Counted from the first letter of the stretch, positions 1 through 9,513 are shown. The stretch is DNA of 64,000 nucleotides from an uncultured Collinsella sp. (GCA_902497065.1 CABVDH010000003.1:62001-126000); one strand, 5' to 3'. Translations and numbers: made by a program. Notes: generated from the sequence alone by a model not told the origin.

Positions 1-752
1 GTGCCGGCGTGACCCATGCCGCCAATGCGGACCTCGTCGCCATCGTGCGTGCCGGCAGGAAACTCAATTGTCTGCTCGGAGGTCACACGGGTTCGACCGC
101 TGCCGCCGCAATCGGGACAGGGGTCGGCGACGACCTTACCGGAACCTCCGCACTCGGGGCAGACCGACTGGAACGTGCCGGCACCGAACAGGAAGGACAG
201 GTCGACGTCGATGTGGCCGCGACCGCCGCAGCTCGGACAGGTATGTGCATGCTCGGACGAAACAGAACCCGAGCCTCCGCAGTGACCACAGGTATCGAAG
301 CGCGTATAGCGAACGGTCTTGCGGGCACCGCCCTTGGCCTCCTTGGCGTCGAGCTTAATATCGACGACCACGTTGGCGCCGTTCTCGGGATTATAGGCAG
401 CCTGCCCGCGACGCGGCTGGCCCCAGGCGCCCCCGAAGGGGAAACCGCCGTCAAAGGGATTGCCGTAACCGGCGCTGCCGGCGTAGCCGCCGCCATAGGG
501 CGAAGCCGTAGGAGCGCCGGCGAAGGGGTTGCCCGAACGCATGGCGTCGTAGCGCGAACGCTTCTGCTCGTCCGAAAGCACGGCGTAGGCCTCGGAAACC
601 TCTTTAAACTTTTCCTCGGCATCCGGCTCTTTGTTGACGTCCGGATGGAGCTTGCGGGCCTTTTGCTGGAAGGCCTTTTGAATATCACGCGAGGTGGCGT
701 CCTTGGAGACACCCAAAATCTCGTAGTAATCTTTTTCGTTCATCGTCGCCAT
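1..752 (-). CDS. dnaJ: Chaperone protein DnaJ (C-terminal part outside window)
   Basis: Hsp40 co-chaperone that stimulates DnaK ATPase and holds unfolded proteins. The first 250 codons are visible. The J domain spans residues 5-70 with HPD at 36-38. A Gly/Phe-rich linker follows at about 73-115. The four CxxCxGxG zinc-binding repeats lie at about 155-219, with all eight cysteines present. The gene runs off the left edge before the substrate-binding domain ends. The ATG at 752 is chosen because AGGAGG lies nine bases upstream; an in-frame ATG at 743 is too far from it. It is last in the run lepA-dus-hemW-dnaJ. Confidence 0.95.
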   Translation of the reverse strand, partial: MATMNEKDYYEILGVSKDATSRDIQKAFQQKARKLHPDVNKEPDAEEKFKEVSEAYAVLSDEQKRSRYDAMRSGNPFAGAPTASPYGGGYAGSAGYGNPFDGGFPFGGAWGQPRRGQAAYNPENGANVVVDIKLDAKEAKGGARKTVRYTRFDTCGHCGGSGSVSSEHAHTCPSCGGRGHIDVDLSFLFGAGTFQSVCPECGGSGKVVADPCPDCGGSGRTRVTSEQTIEFPAGTHDGDEVRIGGMGHAG

Positions 753-810
753 GCGCGGCAACCTCCTGCTCACAGCAGCGTATATATTCCGGTAATTCTA
801 CCCGAGCGGC

Positions 811-2043
811 CTAAGCTAGATCCCAAAACAGCTCGAACAGAACATTTCCATCGAGCCAGCCCAGGTGGGTCGGCGCCAGGCGGGCACAGGAGCGGCCAGC
901 GATGACATCGACAGAGGAGATAGGCTCCGCATGAGTATCACCGTGCTCGGGCACCCAAGCGGCAAGCCCAAGCTCAAGAGCGCGGTCACAAACCGCTGTC
1001 AGCTCCTCAGCAGGGATGGCACGAGCCGCGCGAACCAAAAGGTCGGATGCAACACCGCGCGTCATGCGACAAGCGAGCATCAGGTCCTCGGCTGCCGCCT
1101 CGCGATGCGCCAAGTACTCGGCCTCAAACGTCGTCGCGCCATCATCACGTTGCACCAGACGCACGCGGTGAAAGTCACCACGGGGGGCCACGCCGGGAAA
1201 CAGTCCAGCCAAGCGATCGAAATCCTCGGCATCGAGCATACCAGCGGCCGAACGACCCAAACCCAAATAGCCCTGACCAGTCCAGTAGGCGATATTATGA
1301 GAGCATTCATGCCCATCGAGCGCGTAGCTCGCCACCTCATACGGATGGTAGCCCGCCGAACTCAGCCGCTCGCGCGCAACGTCCATGCATGCGGCTTGGA
1401 AATCCTCATCGGGCTCAAGCGACTCGTCACGGCACGCCATGCGGTAAAGCGGCGTACCCTCCTCGAGCGTGAGCGGATAGACCGACACATGATGCGGAGC
1501 CGCCGCCAGCACGCCATCGAGCGTGCTCTTCCAACTCGTTGCGGTCTGTCCGGGAAGTCCACACATAAGGTCGCACGACACGTCAAGCCCAGCGTTCTTG
1601 ACCGTCGCGATGGCAGCGAGCGCCCGATCGGCATCGTGAATACGGCCAATCGCAGCAAGCTCGTCGTTGTCGAGGGTTTGGACTCCCAGAGAAATGCGCG
1701 TGACGCCCACCCCGGCAAGCGCCGCGTTGAGCTGCGAAGTCAACGACTCAGGATTAGCCTCGCAGGTAAACTCAACGGGCTTACACCATGCAGAGATACG
1801 CCGGGCGAGTTCTACCAGACGCTCCCCCGCCAGCGACGGCGTGCCGCCGCCAACATAGACGGTGCGGACCTGTGCAAGCGCCCCGGCGTCTCCAAAGGCA
1901 TCGAGCCGCGCATGCAGTTGCTCAAAATAGGCATCGAGCGCAGCACCCAGGTCGCACGGAGCGAAGCTGCGCGAATCAAAGTCGCAATAGCGGCATTTTT
2001 GAGCGCAAAACGGCACGTGCACATACAGCGCGGTAACGGCCAC
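811..2043 (-). CDS. hemW: Radical SAM heme chaperone HemW
   Basis: 410 aa, cytoplasmic. The radical SAM motif CAQKCRYC (CxxxCxxC) lies at about residues 13-20 and is followed by D-F. The fourth cysteine typical of true coproporphyrinogen dehydrogenase HemN is absent, and HNIAYW resembles the HemW HNxxYW motif. By family knowledge HemW binds heme and passes it to acceptors; older annotations call it HemN. The start is GTG with GGAGG seven bases upstream. It begins two bases after the dus stop, so the two are probably translationally coupled. Confidence 0.93.
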   Translation of the reverse strand: MAVTALYVHVPFCAQKCRYCDFDSRSFAPCDLGAALDAYFEQLHARLDAFGDAGALAQVRTVYVGGGTPSLAGERLVELARRISAWCKPVEFTCEANPESLTSQLNAALAGVGVTRISLGVQTLDNDELAAIGRIHDADRALAAIATVKNAGLDVSCDLMCGLPGQTATSWKSTLDGVLAAAPHHVSVYPLTLEEGTPLYRMACRDESLEPDEDFQAACMDVARERLSSAGYHPYEVASYALDGHECSHNIAYWTGQGYLGLGRSAAGMLDAEDFDRLAGLFPGVAPRGDFHRVRLVQRDDGATTFEAEYLAHREAAAEDLMLACRMTRGVASDLLVRAARAIPAEELTAVCDRALELGLAAWVPEHGDTHAEPISSVDVIAGRSCARLAPTHLGWLDGNVLFELFWDLA

Positions 2044-2045
2044 CC

Positions 2046-3089
2046 TTAAGCCTCCAGCGGATGAGCGGGCACCGACTCACCGGCGGCAAGCGCGGCCTCG
2101 CAGGCCACCACGTCGCGCTCGATATCATCGACCAGCGCCATAAACTCCTCGTACGTGGAGCAACGCACCACCCGAGCGCGCCAGGCGGCGGCATGGGGCA
2201 TACCCTTTAAGTACCAGCTTGCATACGTACGGGCGCGCGACATAAGCGGCAGAAGCTCGTGCGTCAACGTCAGGTGCTCACGCAGGGCCTCCAGGCGCTC
2301 GACCGAGGAGCGAGAAGGAACCGGCGCGCCATCGAGTGCAAGGGCGCGTGCATCGCCGAACACCCAGGGATTGCCGTAGATACCGCGCGCAATAAACACC
2401 GCGCTGGCACCCGAACCGCTCAGATGCTCAGCAGCGTCCTCGGCCGAGAACACATCGCCCGAACCAATCACGGGAATCTCGACGGCTTCGGCAACCTCAT
2501 CGACGACAGACCAATCGGCCTGGCCCGTATAGAGCTGCGTGGCACAACGACCGTGCACGGCAACCGCAGCGGCGCCCGCCCCTTCAAGCATCTGGGCAAA
2601 CGTTGCGGCGTTGCGGTCCTCGGCATAAAAACCCTTGCGGATCTTCACGGTCACGGGAACATGCGCCGCGCCCACCGCTGCCTCGACAATCTTCTCGGCC
2701 AGGTCGGGCGTGCGCATAAGCGCCGAGCCTTCGCCCTTAGTAACGACCTTGCGAGCCGGACAGGCCATGTTGATATCAATCAATGACAGGCGATCGCCCA
2801 CACGCTCCTCGACGGCGGCGACGGCACTCGCAAACTGCTCGGGCTTGGAGCCAAAGAGCTGCACGCAAATCTGCTGCTCCTCGTCGGCCGGTAGCACCAG
2901 GCGCCAGGTCTTGTTGCTGGCATAGGCAAGGCCCGCCACGCTCACCATCTCGCTATAGGCGAGATTGGCACCGCGGCGGCGGCACATGATGCGATAAGCG
3001 GGATCGGTTACGCCCGCCATGGGAGCCATAAGGAACGGCTGCTCGGCATAGGCGCCCAGCAGCCGCTTGCTGTATTCGGAAAGCGCCAT
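2046..3089 (-). CDS. dus: tRNA-dihydrouridine synthase (DusB-like)
   Basis: 347 aa. FMN enzyme reducing specific uridines in the tRNA D-loop using NADPH. Visible Dus motifs are PMAGVTDPAYR at the N-terminus, the INMACPARKV segment with the catalytic Cys, VTVKIRKGF, the VHGR segment, and GSGDV with ARGIYGNPW for phosphate and flavin binding in the TIM barrel. The gene is packed between lepA (four-base gap) and hemW (two-base gap), as in many Gram-positive genomes. Subfamily assignment to DusB is by overall resemblance and is less certain than the enzyme class. Confidence 0.93.
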   Translation of the reverse strand: MALSEYSKRLLGAYAEQPFLMAPMAGVTDPAYRIMCRRRGANLAYSEMVSVAGLAYASNKTWRLVLPADEEQQICVQLFGSKPEQFASAVAAVEERVGDRLSLIDINMACPARKVVTKGEGSALMRTPDLAEKIVEAAVGAAHVPVTVKIRKGFYAEDRNAATFAQMLEGAGAAAVAVHGRCATQLYTGQADWSVVDEVAEAVEIPVIGSGDVFSAEDAAEHLSGSGASAVFIARGIYGNPWVFGDARALALDGAPVPSRSSVERLEALREHLTLTHELLPLMSRARTYASWYLKGMPHAAAWRARVVRCSTYEEFMALVDDIERDVVACEAALAAGESVPAHPLEA

Positions 3090-3093
3090 AGAC

Positions 3094-4905
3094 CTACTCG
3101 TCCACCTTGAGGATCGCCATAAAGGCCTCCTGCGGGACCTCGACCGAGCCGATGGCCTTCATGCGCTTCTTGCCCTCTTTCTGCTTCTCGAGCAGCTTGC
3201 GCTTACGCGAGATATCGCCGCCGTAGCACTTGGCAAGCACGTCCTTGCGACGCGCTTTGACGGTGGAACGGGCAATGATCTTGTTGCCGATGGCACCCTG
3301 GATGGGCACCTCGAACAGCTGACGCGGAATAATCTCCTTGAGCTTGTCGCATAGGCCGCGGGCAAGACCGTAGGCCTTGTCCTTGTGGACGATAAACGAC
3401 AGCGCGTCCACCTCGTCGCCCGAAAGCAAAATATCGAGCTTAACGAGCTCGGAGGGACGGTACTCGTTGAACTCGTAGTCGAGTGAAGCATAGCCCTTCG
3501 TACGGCTCTTGAGCTGGTCAAAGAAGTCCAAAATGAGCTCGGCGAGCGGCATATCAAAGCGCATCTCGACCGACTTGCTCGTGAGATGGATCATGTCGGT
3601 AGTAATGCCGCGGTGCTCGATAGCGAGCTGCATGACGGCACCCGTATACTCGGGCGGGCAGATGATCTTTGCCTTGAGGTAGGGCTCCTCAATGCGCTCG
3701 ATGCGCGTAGCCTCGGGCAGATCCTGCGGGCTGCGGACATCAATCATCTCGCCGTCAGTCTTGTAGACGTGATAGTCGACCGATGGACTCGTGGCAATGA
3801 GGTCAAGATTGAACTCGCGCTCCAGGCGTTCCTTGACGACTTCCATGTGCAGCAGGCCCAGGAAGCCCACGCGGAAGCCAAAACCGAGCGCCACCGAAGT
3901 CTCGGGCTCCCACACCAACGACGGGTCGTTGACGTGCAGCTTATCGAGCGCGTCACGCAGGTTCTCGTAGTCCTTGTTATCGATCGGGAACAGGCCCGTA
4001 TAGACCATGGGCTTGGCCTCGCGGTAGCCGGGAAGCGGCTCGGGGCAGGGATTCGACGCCCACGTGAGGGTATCGCCCACGCGAACGGCCTCGGGGTCCT
4101 TCAGGCCCGTGACCACGTAGCCGACCTCGCCAACCGTCAGCGCGTCAACCGGGGTCTCGGCAGGACGCTTGACACCCACGCCGTCGACCAAAAAGTCGCC
4201 CTCTGCCTGCATCATGCGCAGGGTATCGCCCTTTTTGATGGAGCCGTCAAAGACGCGCACCGTGGCCACCACGCCGCGATACTCGTCAAAGTACGAATCC
4301 AGAATGAGCGCTTTGAGCGGAGCATTTGCATCGCCCTTAGGCGGAGAGATCAAAAAGACGATGGACTCTAGCAGATCGTGAATACCCTCGCCGGTCTTGC
4401 CCGACACGCACACGGCATCATCGGCGGGAATCGCCAGGTCATCCTCGATCTCGGTCTTGACCTCGTCGGGATGGGCCGAGGGCAGGTCAATCTTGTTGAT
4501 GGCAGGAACAATATCCAGATTGGCGTTCATAGCGAGCGTCGCGTTGGAGACGGTCTGCGCCTCGACGCCCTGCGTGGCGTCGACAACGAGCACCGCGCCC
4601 TCACAGGCTGCCAGCGAGCGCGAGACCTCGTAGGTAAAGTCAACGTGGCCCGGCGTATCGATCAGGTTGAACTGATACGTCTCGCCATCGTCGGCGTCAT
4701 AGGAAACGCGGACGGCATTGGACTTGATCGTAATGCCGCGCTCGCGCTCGATATCCATGGTGTCGAGCAGCTGCGACTCCATGTCGCGCTCGTCGACGGT
4801 ATGGGTGAGCTCGAGAATGCGGTCACTGATCGTGGACTTGCCATGGTCGATGTGCGCAACAATTGAGAAGTTGCGGATGTGGGAAATGTCAATTGAAGTA
4901 TTCAT
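3094..4905 (-). CDS. lepA: Elongation factor 4 (LepA), ribosome back-translocating GTPase
   Basis: 603 aa. Translational GTPase with G1 AHIDHGKST, G3 DTPGHVDF and G4 NKID in the N-terminal G domain, EF-G-like domains II, III and V, and the LepA-specific C-terminus rich in Lys and Arg. The reading frame stays open to 4965, but that stretch overlaps the rpsT terminator hairpin. The ATG at 4905, giving MNTSIDISHIRNFSIVAHID, is therefore the right start. LepA is the first gene of the lepA-dus-hemW-dnaJ run. The ribosome-binding site is weak (GGTAAG). Confidence 0.97.
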   Translation of the reverse strand: MNTSIDISHIRNFSIVAHIDHGKSTISDRILELTHTVDERDMESQLLDTMDIERERGITIKSNAVRVSYDADDGETYQFNLIDTPGHVDFTYEVSRSLAACEGAVLVVDATQGVEAQTVSNATLAMNANLDIVPAINKIDLPSAHPDEVKTEIEDDLAIPADDAVCVSGKTGEGIHDLLESIVFLISPPKGDANAPLKALILDSYFDEYRGVVATVRVFDGSIKKGDTLRMMQAEGDFLVDGVGVKRPAETPVDALTVGEVGYVVTGLKDPEAVRVGDTLTWASNPCPEPLPGYREAKPMVYTGLFPIDNKDYENLRDALDKLHVNDPSLVWEPETSVALGFGFRVGFLGLLHMEVVKERLEREFNLDLIATSPSVDYHVYKTDGEMIDVRSPQDLPEATRIERIEEPYLKAKIICPPEYTGAVMQLAIEHRGITTDMIHLTSKSVEMRFDMPLAELILDFFDQLKSRTKGYASLDYEFNEYRPSELVKLDILLSGDEVDALSFIVHKDKAYGLARGLCDKLKEIIPRQLFEVPIQGAIGNKIIARSTVKARRKDVLAKCYGGDISRKRKLLEKQKEGKKRMKAIGSVEVPQEAFMAILKVDE

Positions 4906-4930
4906 GCGGACTATCTTACCCGAGCGGTAC

Positions 4931-4967
4931 AAAAAATGGAGCCTGTTCCATAAAACAGGCTCCATTT
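4931..4967 (-). terminator. Intrinsic terminator of rpsT
   Basis: A perfect 14-bp stem (4934-4947 with 4954-4967) closes a six-base loop. On the minus strand it is followed by six T residues. It separates rpsT from lepA. Confidence 0.93.
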
Positions 4968-5001
4968 ATGCGCGTAATCTGTGTGGTGTGAAATTTACAA
5001 C

Positions 5002-5268
5002 TTAGGCGTTGATGCTGTTCACGAGCTTGGCAAGACCGGACTTGCGGTTGGAAGCCTGGTTCTTGTGGATAACATGCTTGGCGGCAGCCATGTCGAGACG
5101 CTTGGTGACGGTCTTGAGGGCAGCCTGGGCCTTCTCGGCGTCGCCCTCGGCGACGGCGGACTGGACGTGCTTGGTCAGCGTCTTGAGCTCGGACTTGACA
5201 GCCTTGTTACGCATGCGAGCTGCCTCATTGGTGCGGATACGCTTCTTCTGAGACTTGATGTTTGCCAC
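5002..5268 (-). CDS. rpsT: 30S ribosomal protein S20
   Basis: 88 aa, the usual S20 length. S20 binds 16S rRNA early in 30S assembly. The N-terminus VANIKSQKKRIRTNEAAR and the basic helical composition are diagnostic. The start is GTG at 5268, preceded by AAAGGA about ten bases upstream; the frame is open further upstream but that part has no S20 similarity. Monocistronic: its own promoter and leader hairpin lie upstream and a strong terminator downstream. Confidence 0.96.
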   Translation of the reverse strand: MANIKSQKKRIRTNEAARMRNKAVKSELKTLTKHVQSAVAEGDAEKAQAALKTVTKRLDMAAAKHVIHKNQASNRKSGLAKLVNSINA

Positions 5269-5294
5269 TTCTGGAGTTCCTTTCGAGTTCCTTG

Positions 5295-5333
5295 CAAAAA
5301 ATGTATGACACCTCTGAGACACGGTGAGGTCAT
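5295..5333 (-). promoter_or_regulatory. Hairpin plus U-tract in the rpsT leader (possible attenuator)
   Basis: Arms 5305-5314 and 5326-5333 pair over eight base pairs with a two-base bulge. On the transcribed strand a seven-T run follows three bases later. The hairpin starts a few bases after the predicted transcription start and before the S20 start codon. It could attenuate rpsT or terminate read-through from holA. Confidence 0.5.
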
Positions 5334-5343
5334 GCAAGCGCCT

Positions 5344-5352
5344 ACTATAGCA
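5344..5352 (-). promoter_or_regulatory. Extended -10 promoter of rpsT
   Basis: Minus-strand TGC-TATAGT forms an extended -10 element. No good -35 is present at 17 bp. Predicted transcription start is near 5337. Confidence 0.6.
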
Positions 5353-5401
5353 CGCTCCCTCTCAAAGGGATAGAACGAATTTGTCAAATAGGCAGGTATC
5401 A

Positions 5402-6364
5402 TCACGATTTTCTCAAGATGTTCGTAATCCAGAGCAAAAGCGCGGTCTGAGAATCGGCCGAACCCTTGAGCGCGAGCTCCACATCGACTGCCCCCTCGAG
5501 CGCTGCGACGAGCTCTGCCATCGAAAAGCGACGTGCCCAGGTCAGGTGATTCTTGACCTGCCAGGACTGGAGCTTGAGCGTCGCAGCGAGCTCACGACCC
5601 TGACCGCGCGCATCGAGCGCCTTGGCGACGATCAGCTCGCGGATGCGGCCGCACAGCAATGTATAAGTCCACACGTAGCTCTTATCGGGCAATAGATTGA
5701 AAAGCTCGAGCGAGCGTCGCATGTCACGGGCCGAGACCGCATTGAGAAAGTCCCAGGGTTGAACCTCGGCAGTGCGCACAATCCAGCGCTCCACATCGGC
5801 AAGCTCAATCTGGGGCGCCTCGACCATCTGAGCAAGCTTAGCCAAGTCGTTATCGAGCATGCGAGTGTTTTCACCCGAACGCGAGACGAGCTCCTCGGCG
5901 GCCGCCGTCGAGATCGACTTGCCGTGCTGCGTCGCCATCTGCTGCACGCGGCGCGGTAGCTCCCAGCGCTTGGTGCCGGAGCAATCGATCACAGCCTTCT
6001 TGTCGATCTTGGCGATCGCCTTATACAGGCGCGTGTTCTTGGCAAGCGAGTCGGCGATGATGAGGCAGACCGTTGTGGGGCTGGGACTCGCCAGATACTC
6101 GACGAGCGGCTCCGAGACCGCCTTGGCGAGCTTTGAGCAGCCGTCAAGGATTACCAGGCGAAACTCGCTGCCCATCGGAAAGGTGTTAAGCGATCCGATA
6201 ATGGACTCGATATCGGGGTCCTTGGTCATGTCGCGCTCGTCGAGGTTGAACTCAACCATACCCGACTTTTCCAGACGCGCTTTCATACGCGAGACGGCGT
6301 GATCGCGCTTGACTCCGTCGGTACCGACAATCAGATATGCCGGCAGCAGACCGGTTTCGGACAT
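5402..6364 (-). CDS. holA: DNA polymerase III subunit delta
   Basis: 320 aa. The delta subunit of the clamp loader, which opens the beta sliding clamp. The fold order fits HolA: N-terminal AAA-like domain starting AYLIVGTDGVKRDHAV, a central segment with LVILDG and SLAKNTRLYKAI, and a helical C-terminal collar domain. The ATG at 6364 has a strong GGGAGGGGAG site; the open frame upstream lacks similarity. The gene follows comEC closely, the classic comEA-comEC-holA arrangement, and lies just before rpsT. Confidence 0.92.
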   Translation of the reverse strand: MSETGLLPAYLIVGTDGVKRDHAVSRMKARLEKSGMVEFNLDERDMTKDPDIESIIGSLNTFPMGSEFRLVILDGCSKLAKAVSEPLVEYLASPSPTTVCLIIADSLAKNTRLYKAIAKIDKKAVIDCSGTKRWELPRRVQQMATQHGKSISTAAAEELVSRSGENTRMLDNDLAKLAQMVEAPQIELADVERWIVRTAEVQPWDFLNAVSARDMRRSLELFNLLPDKSYVWTYTLLCGRIRELIVAKALDARGQGRELAATLKLQSWQVKNHLTWARRFSMAELVAALEGAVDVELALKGSADSQTALLLWITNILRKS

Positions 6365-6442
6365 TGCGCTCCCCTCCCGCAGGCCTTCGTATTCGTTCCG
6401 TGCCATTCTAGCCCAGGGGCCCACCACACGCCAACGACGTCG

Positions 6443-8746
6443 TCACGGTCGCTGGCATCGCATCGCAAAGCCATTCGCAGTCGGCGTGACGGTAATGTCG
6501 CCGTGTTCGATGGTGCACGCGAACACACCGCCCGCTTCCTTAACGGCATCGATGCAGGCATCGGACGGATGGCCGTATCGATTTCCCTCGCCCGCGCTCG
6601 CGAGGGAAAGCTCGGGCTTCAGGACGTCCAGCAACTCACCATCAACTGAAACCTTAGAGCCGTGATGCCCAAGTTTAAGGACATCGATATCCCCCACCTC
6701 CTGCACGAATTCCCGTTCTTGGTCAAGCTCGGCATCACCGGTGAGGAGTATGCGCAGGCCCTTGCCTTCCTGAACATAAGAGAGCAACAGGACAAGCGAG
6801 TCCTCATTTCCCTCGCCATCCACGGACTCGAATGGCCACACCACGCGGGCGCAAAAAGAGCCGATGTCGACCGTATCCCCACGGCACACCTGCCGATACT
6901 CCACGCCAGGTCGGTTCAATACCTCGGCAGGAGCATCCTCCAGCGCATCCGCCGCCACGGCAATCGTTCCGACCGAAAACTGTTCGAGCACGGCAGGCAG
7001 ACCACCCCAGTGGTCCTCATCCCAATGCGTCACAAAGACGGCATCGATATGGTGCACGTTATTGCGAACCAACGCCACCACCACGCGCTCGTCGAGCCCG
7101 CAGTCGACGAGCGCCACTGCGCCGCCCTGGCGAATAAGAATCGCATCGGCCTGGCCCACATCGAGCACCGTCACCGAAGGCGGAGCGAATCGATCCCAGT
7201 AGGCGTACGGAATCGCAGCCAAGAGCACCAGGCATGCAAGCCCCACCGCCATAGGACGTGCACGGGGACGCGGCCACCAGACCAGCAGAACCGCCAGCAA
7301 ACACGGCACTAGGTAAATCCACATGCTATCGGGCGGCACACTCACGGATGCACCCGGCACGGCGGCAAACAGCTGCTCGAAGAACAGCGCGCAACGGGCG
7401 ACAATCATAGGCACAACGAGCACCCAAGTCCGCAACGGTGTCACAAGCGAAAAGGGAACCAGCACGATCGATACGGCAAGCAGCACGCTCACCACCGGAC
7501 CGATGACCGCATTTGCCAGCGGAGCAATGAGCGAGAACGTACCGAATGCAGGAATGGTAATGGGAAGTGTCGCCAGTTGCGAGCACAGCGTGACGGAAAG
7601 CATGCTGGCGACGCCCGATGGCACACCCAGCTCACCCAAAGCGTAGGTCGCATAGGGACAAAAGCACAAAATGGCAAAGACGCTGGCACATGAAAGCTGA
7701 AAGCCCATCTCGAACAGCACCGTCGGCCGCAGCAGCACAAAGATGGACATGGTTACGAAGAGTGCCGATGCGCCGTGCCGGCGACGCCCCGCGCCGTTTA
7801 CGACAAGCGTCGCGAACACCATGCAGCACGCGCGCACGGCCGAGGGAGACGCGCCCGTAAAGGCAGTGTAGCCCACAAGCGCCATCGCCAATATCGCCCG
7901 CTGAACACCACGTGAGCAGCGAGTCTTTTGCAATACACCCTCGATTACAAATCCCACGATAGCCAAATGGCTGCCGGAGACGGCTATAAGATGCGCCGTT
8001 CCCGTCACCGAAAACCAGTCGCCCGCCGGCTGGGCGCGCAGTTCGGCCGAACGACCGCAGACGACACCGGCTATGAGTGCACGCGCCGGGTCGGTCGCAG
8101 GCGCGATGGACGCAAGCAGCCCATTTCGCAGCCGAAGCAGCGGTCCCGGAGAGCCCTCATCGGCCGACACAATCCGAACGACTTTAACCTTGCGCACCTC
8201 GCCTCGGAGCACGCGCGATCGTCCATACGCATCGTTCTCAAAACGTGAAACGCGACCGATAACACGCACGTACGCCCCGACCTTGAGCTCGCGGTCGCAC
8301 GATAGGCGAACCGTTGCCAAGTTCTTACCGTCCGCGCGTGCCTCGCAGGTATAGGAATACACGTCGTCGTTTATGGATGGATCGCCCTGCACGATAAACT
8401 CGAGGCCGCTTGCCGCTCGACCGTCGAGCGCCTTCGAGGCGCTGAGCGCACCCACAGCCCACCACGCCGAGACGACCGCTCCCGCCACGAGACCGACGGA
8501 CGCGGCATACAACCACCGCTTCAAAGGGGCAAGCCGCGCACAAGATTGAGCCAGCACAACGAATACCGCCGCCGCAACGGGAATGGCCCATAGCAGCCCG
8601 ACCGCCGGCGCCTGCTCCCTCAGCAGCACATCAGCGGCCACGTTGAGCACCAAGGCGCAGCTCATGCACACGCCGGCACACAGGGCCATCGTCCACGGCA
8701 TCAGGGGCCGCGGAGGCATCACATGCTCGCGCTCGGTCGCACTCAT
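6443..8746 (-). CDS. comEC: DNA internalization competence protein ComEC/Rec2
   Basis: 767 aa, full length. Polytopic membrane channel carrying single-stranded DNA across the membrane during transformation. The N-terminal part has several hydrophobic helices and a DUF4131-like soluble segment. The central Competence domain holds further helices. The C-terminus is a metallo-beta-lactamase-like domain with THWDEDHWGG, LLTGD and GHHGS metal-site motifs intact. The start ATG overlaps the comEA stop as ATGA, which implies translational coupling. Confidence 0.95.
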   Translation of the reverse strand: MSATEREHVMPPRPLMPWTMALCAGVCMSCALVLNVAADVLLREQAPAVGLLWAIPVAAAVFVVLAQSCARLAPLKRWLYAASVGLVAGAVVSAWWAVGALSASKALDGRAASGLEFIVQGDPSINDDVYSYTCEARADGKNLATVRLSCDRELKVGAYVRVIGRVSRFENDAYGRSRVLRGEVRKVKVVRIVSADEGSPGPLLRLRNGLLASIAPATDPARALIAGVVCGRSAELRAQPAGDWFSVTGTAHLIAVSGSHLAIVGFVIEGVLQKTRCSRGVQRAILAMALVGYTAFTGASPSAVRACCMVFATLVVNGAGRRRHGASALFVTMSIFVLLRPTVLFEMGFQLSCASVFAILCFCPYATYALGELGVPSGVASMLSVTLCSQLATLPITIPAFGTFSLIAPLANAVIGPVVSVLLAVSIVLVPFSLVTPLRTWVLVVPMIVARCALFFEQLFAAVPGASVSVPPDSMWIYLVPCLLAVLLVWWPRPRARPMAVGLACLVLLAAIPYAYWDRFAPPSVTVLDVGQADAILIRQGGAVALVDCGLDERVVVALVRNNVHHIDAVFVTHWDEDHWGGLPAVLEQFSVGTIAVAADALEDAPAEVLNRPGVEYRQVCRGDTVDIGSFCARVVWPFESVDGEGNEDSLVLLLSYVQEGKGLRILLTGDAELDQEREFVQEVGDIDVLKLGHHGSKVSVDGELLDVLKPELSLASAGEGNRYGHPSDACIDAVKEAGGVFACTIEHGDITVTPTANGFAMRCQRP

Positions 8747-9456
8747 ACGCAGATGCAATCTTTGATTTTGGCAAGCTTCTTCTCGCCGATTCCCGACACA
8801 CGCATCAGATCGTCAACCGAGGCAAAAGCACCGTTCTTTGTCCGCTCATCGATAATCGACTGCGCCATGGAGGGACCGATGCCCGAGAGCGTCTGCAGCT
8901 CTGCCGCGCTTGCCGTATTGATGTTGACTAGGCCCGTTGCGCCACTTACGCCCAATGATGCGGAAGCCCCACCATCAACACCGGCTTCCGCAATGGACGC
9001 CTGCTGCTCCCCCACCGTTGGAACGTGGATTTTTTGTCCATCAGTGACCTTGGATGCCCGGTTAAGCCCCGTAACGTCTGCCTCGGGCGTAAGCCCGCCG
9101 GCGGCATCAATCGCCTGAGCCACCCGCGCGCCGTCCTTGAGACGATATACACCGGGCGACACAACGGCGCCGTCGACATCGACATAGACCTCTACCGCGG
9201 CAGAAGCCTTAGCCGAAGAACCTTCGGATGTCTTTCCGCTCGAGGCATCACCGGATCCCGGCTCCACCAACGAGCCTGAACCGTCAGTGCGCTCAAACGA
9301 CACGCCACCGGCACCGCCGCCAAGGTTCGCCATCGCCAGTCCACTCGCCATCGCAATGACGACCAGTATCGCCATCACCACTGCCTTATGACCGAACAGC
9401 TTGTCCGCCAAGCGGTCCATCCGTTTGACTCGTTCGTGTTGTTCGCGCTGCGCCAT
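8743..9456 (-). CDS. comEA: Competence protein ComEA, membrane-anchored DNA receptor
   Basis: 237 aa. Binds incoming double-stranded DNA outside the membrane and hands it to ComEC. Layout: short cytoplasmic N-terminus, one transmembrane helix at about 24-45, a Gly/Ser-rich linker, an SLBB domain (VEVYVDVDGAVVSPGVYRL), and two helix-hairpin-helix motifs at the C-terminus (NINTASAAELQTLSGIG and VSGIGEKKLAKI). Start ATG 9456 has GGGAGG seven bases upstream. The gene heads the comEA-comEC-holA run. Confidence 0.95.
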   Translation of the reverse strand: MAQREQHERVKRMDRLADKLFGHKAVVMAILVVIAMASGLAMANLGGGAGGVSFERTDGSGSLVEPGSGDASSGKTSEGSSAKASAAVEVYVDVDGAVVSPGVYRLKDGARVAQAIDAAGGLTPEADVTGLNRASKVTDGQKIHVPTVGEQQASIAEAGVDGGASASLGVSGATGLVNINTASAAELQTLSGIGPSMAQSIIDERTKNGAFASVDDLMRVSGIGEKKLAKIKDCICV

Positions 9457-9513
9457 AGCAAAACCTCCCAACACCATCGTGTCAGGAAAGGAGCTCCACA
9501 ACAGCCACGCTCC

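Noticed and set aside
865..2049. 394-codon open frame antisense to hemW
   Set aside because: hemW has the radical SAM motif and operon context; the antisense frame has no recognisable feature.
4906..4965. Longer N-terminus of LepA
   Set aside because: The stretch overlaps the rpsT terminator and has no LepA similarity.
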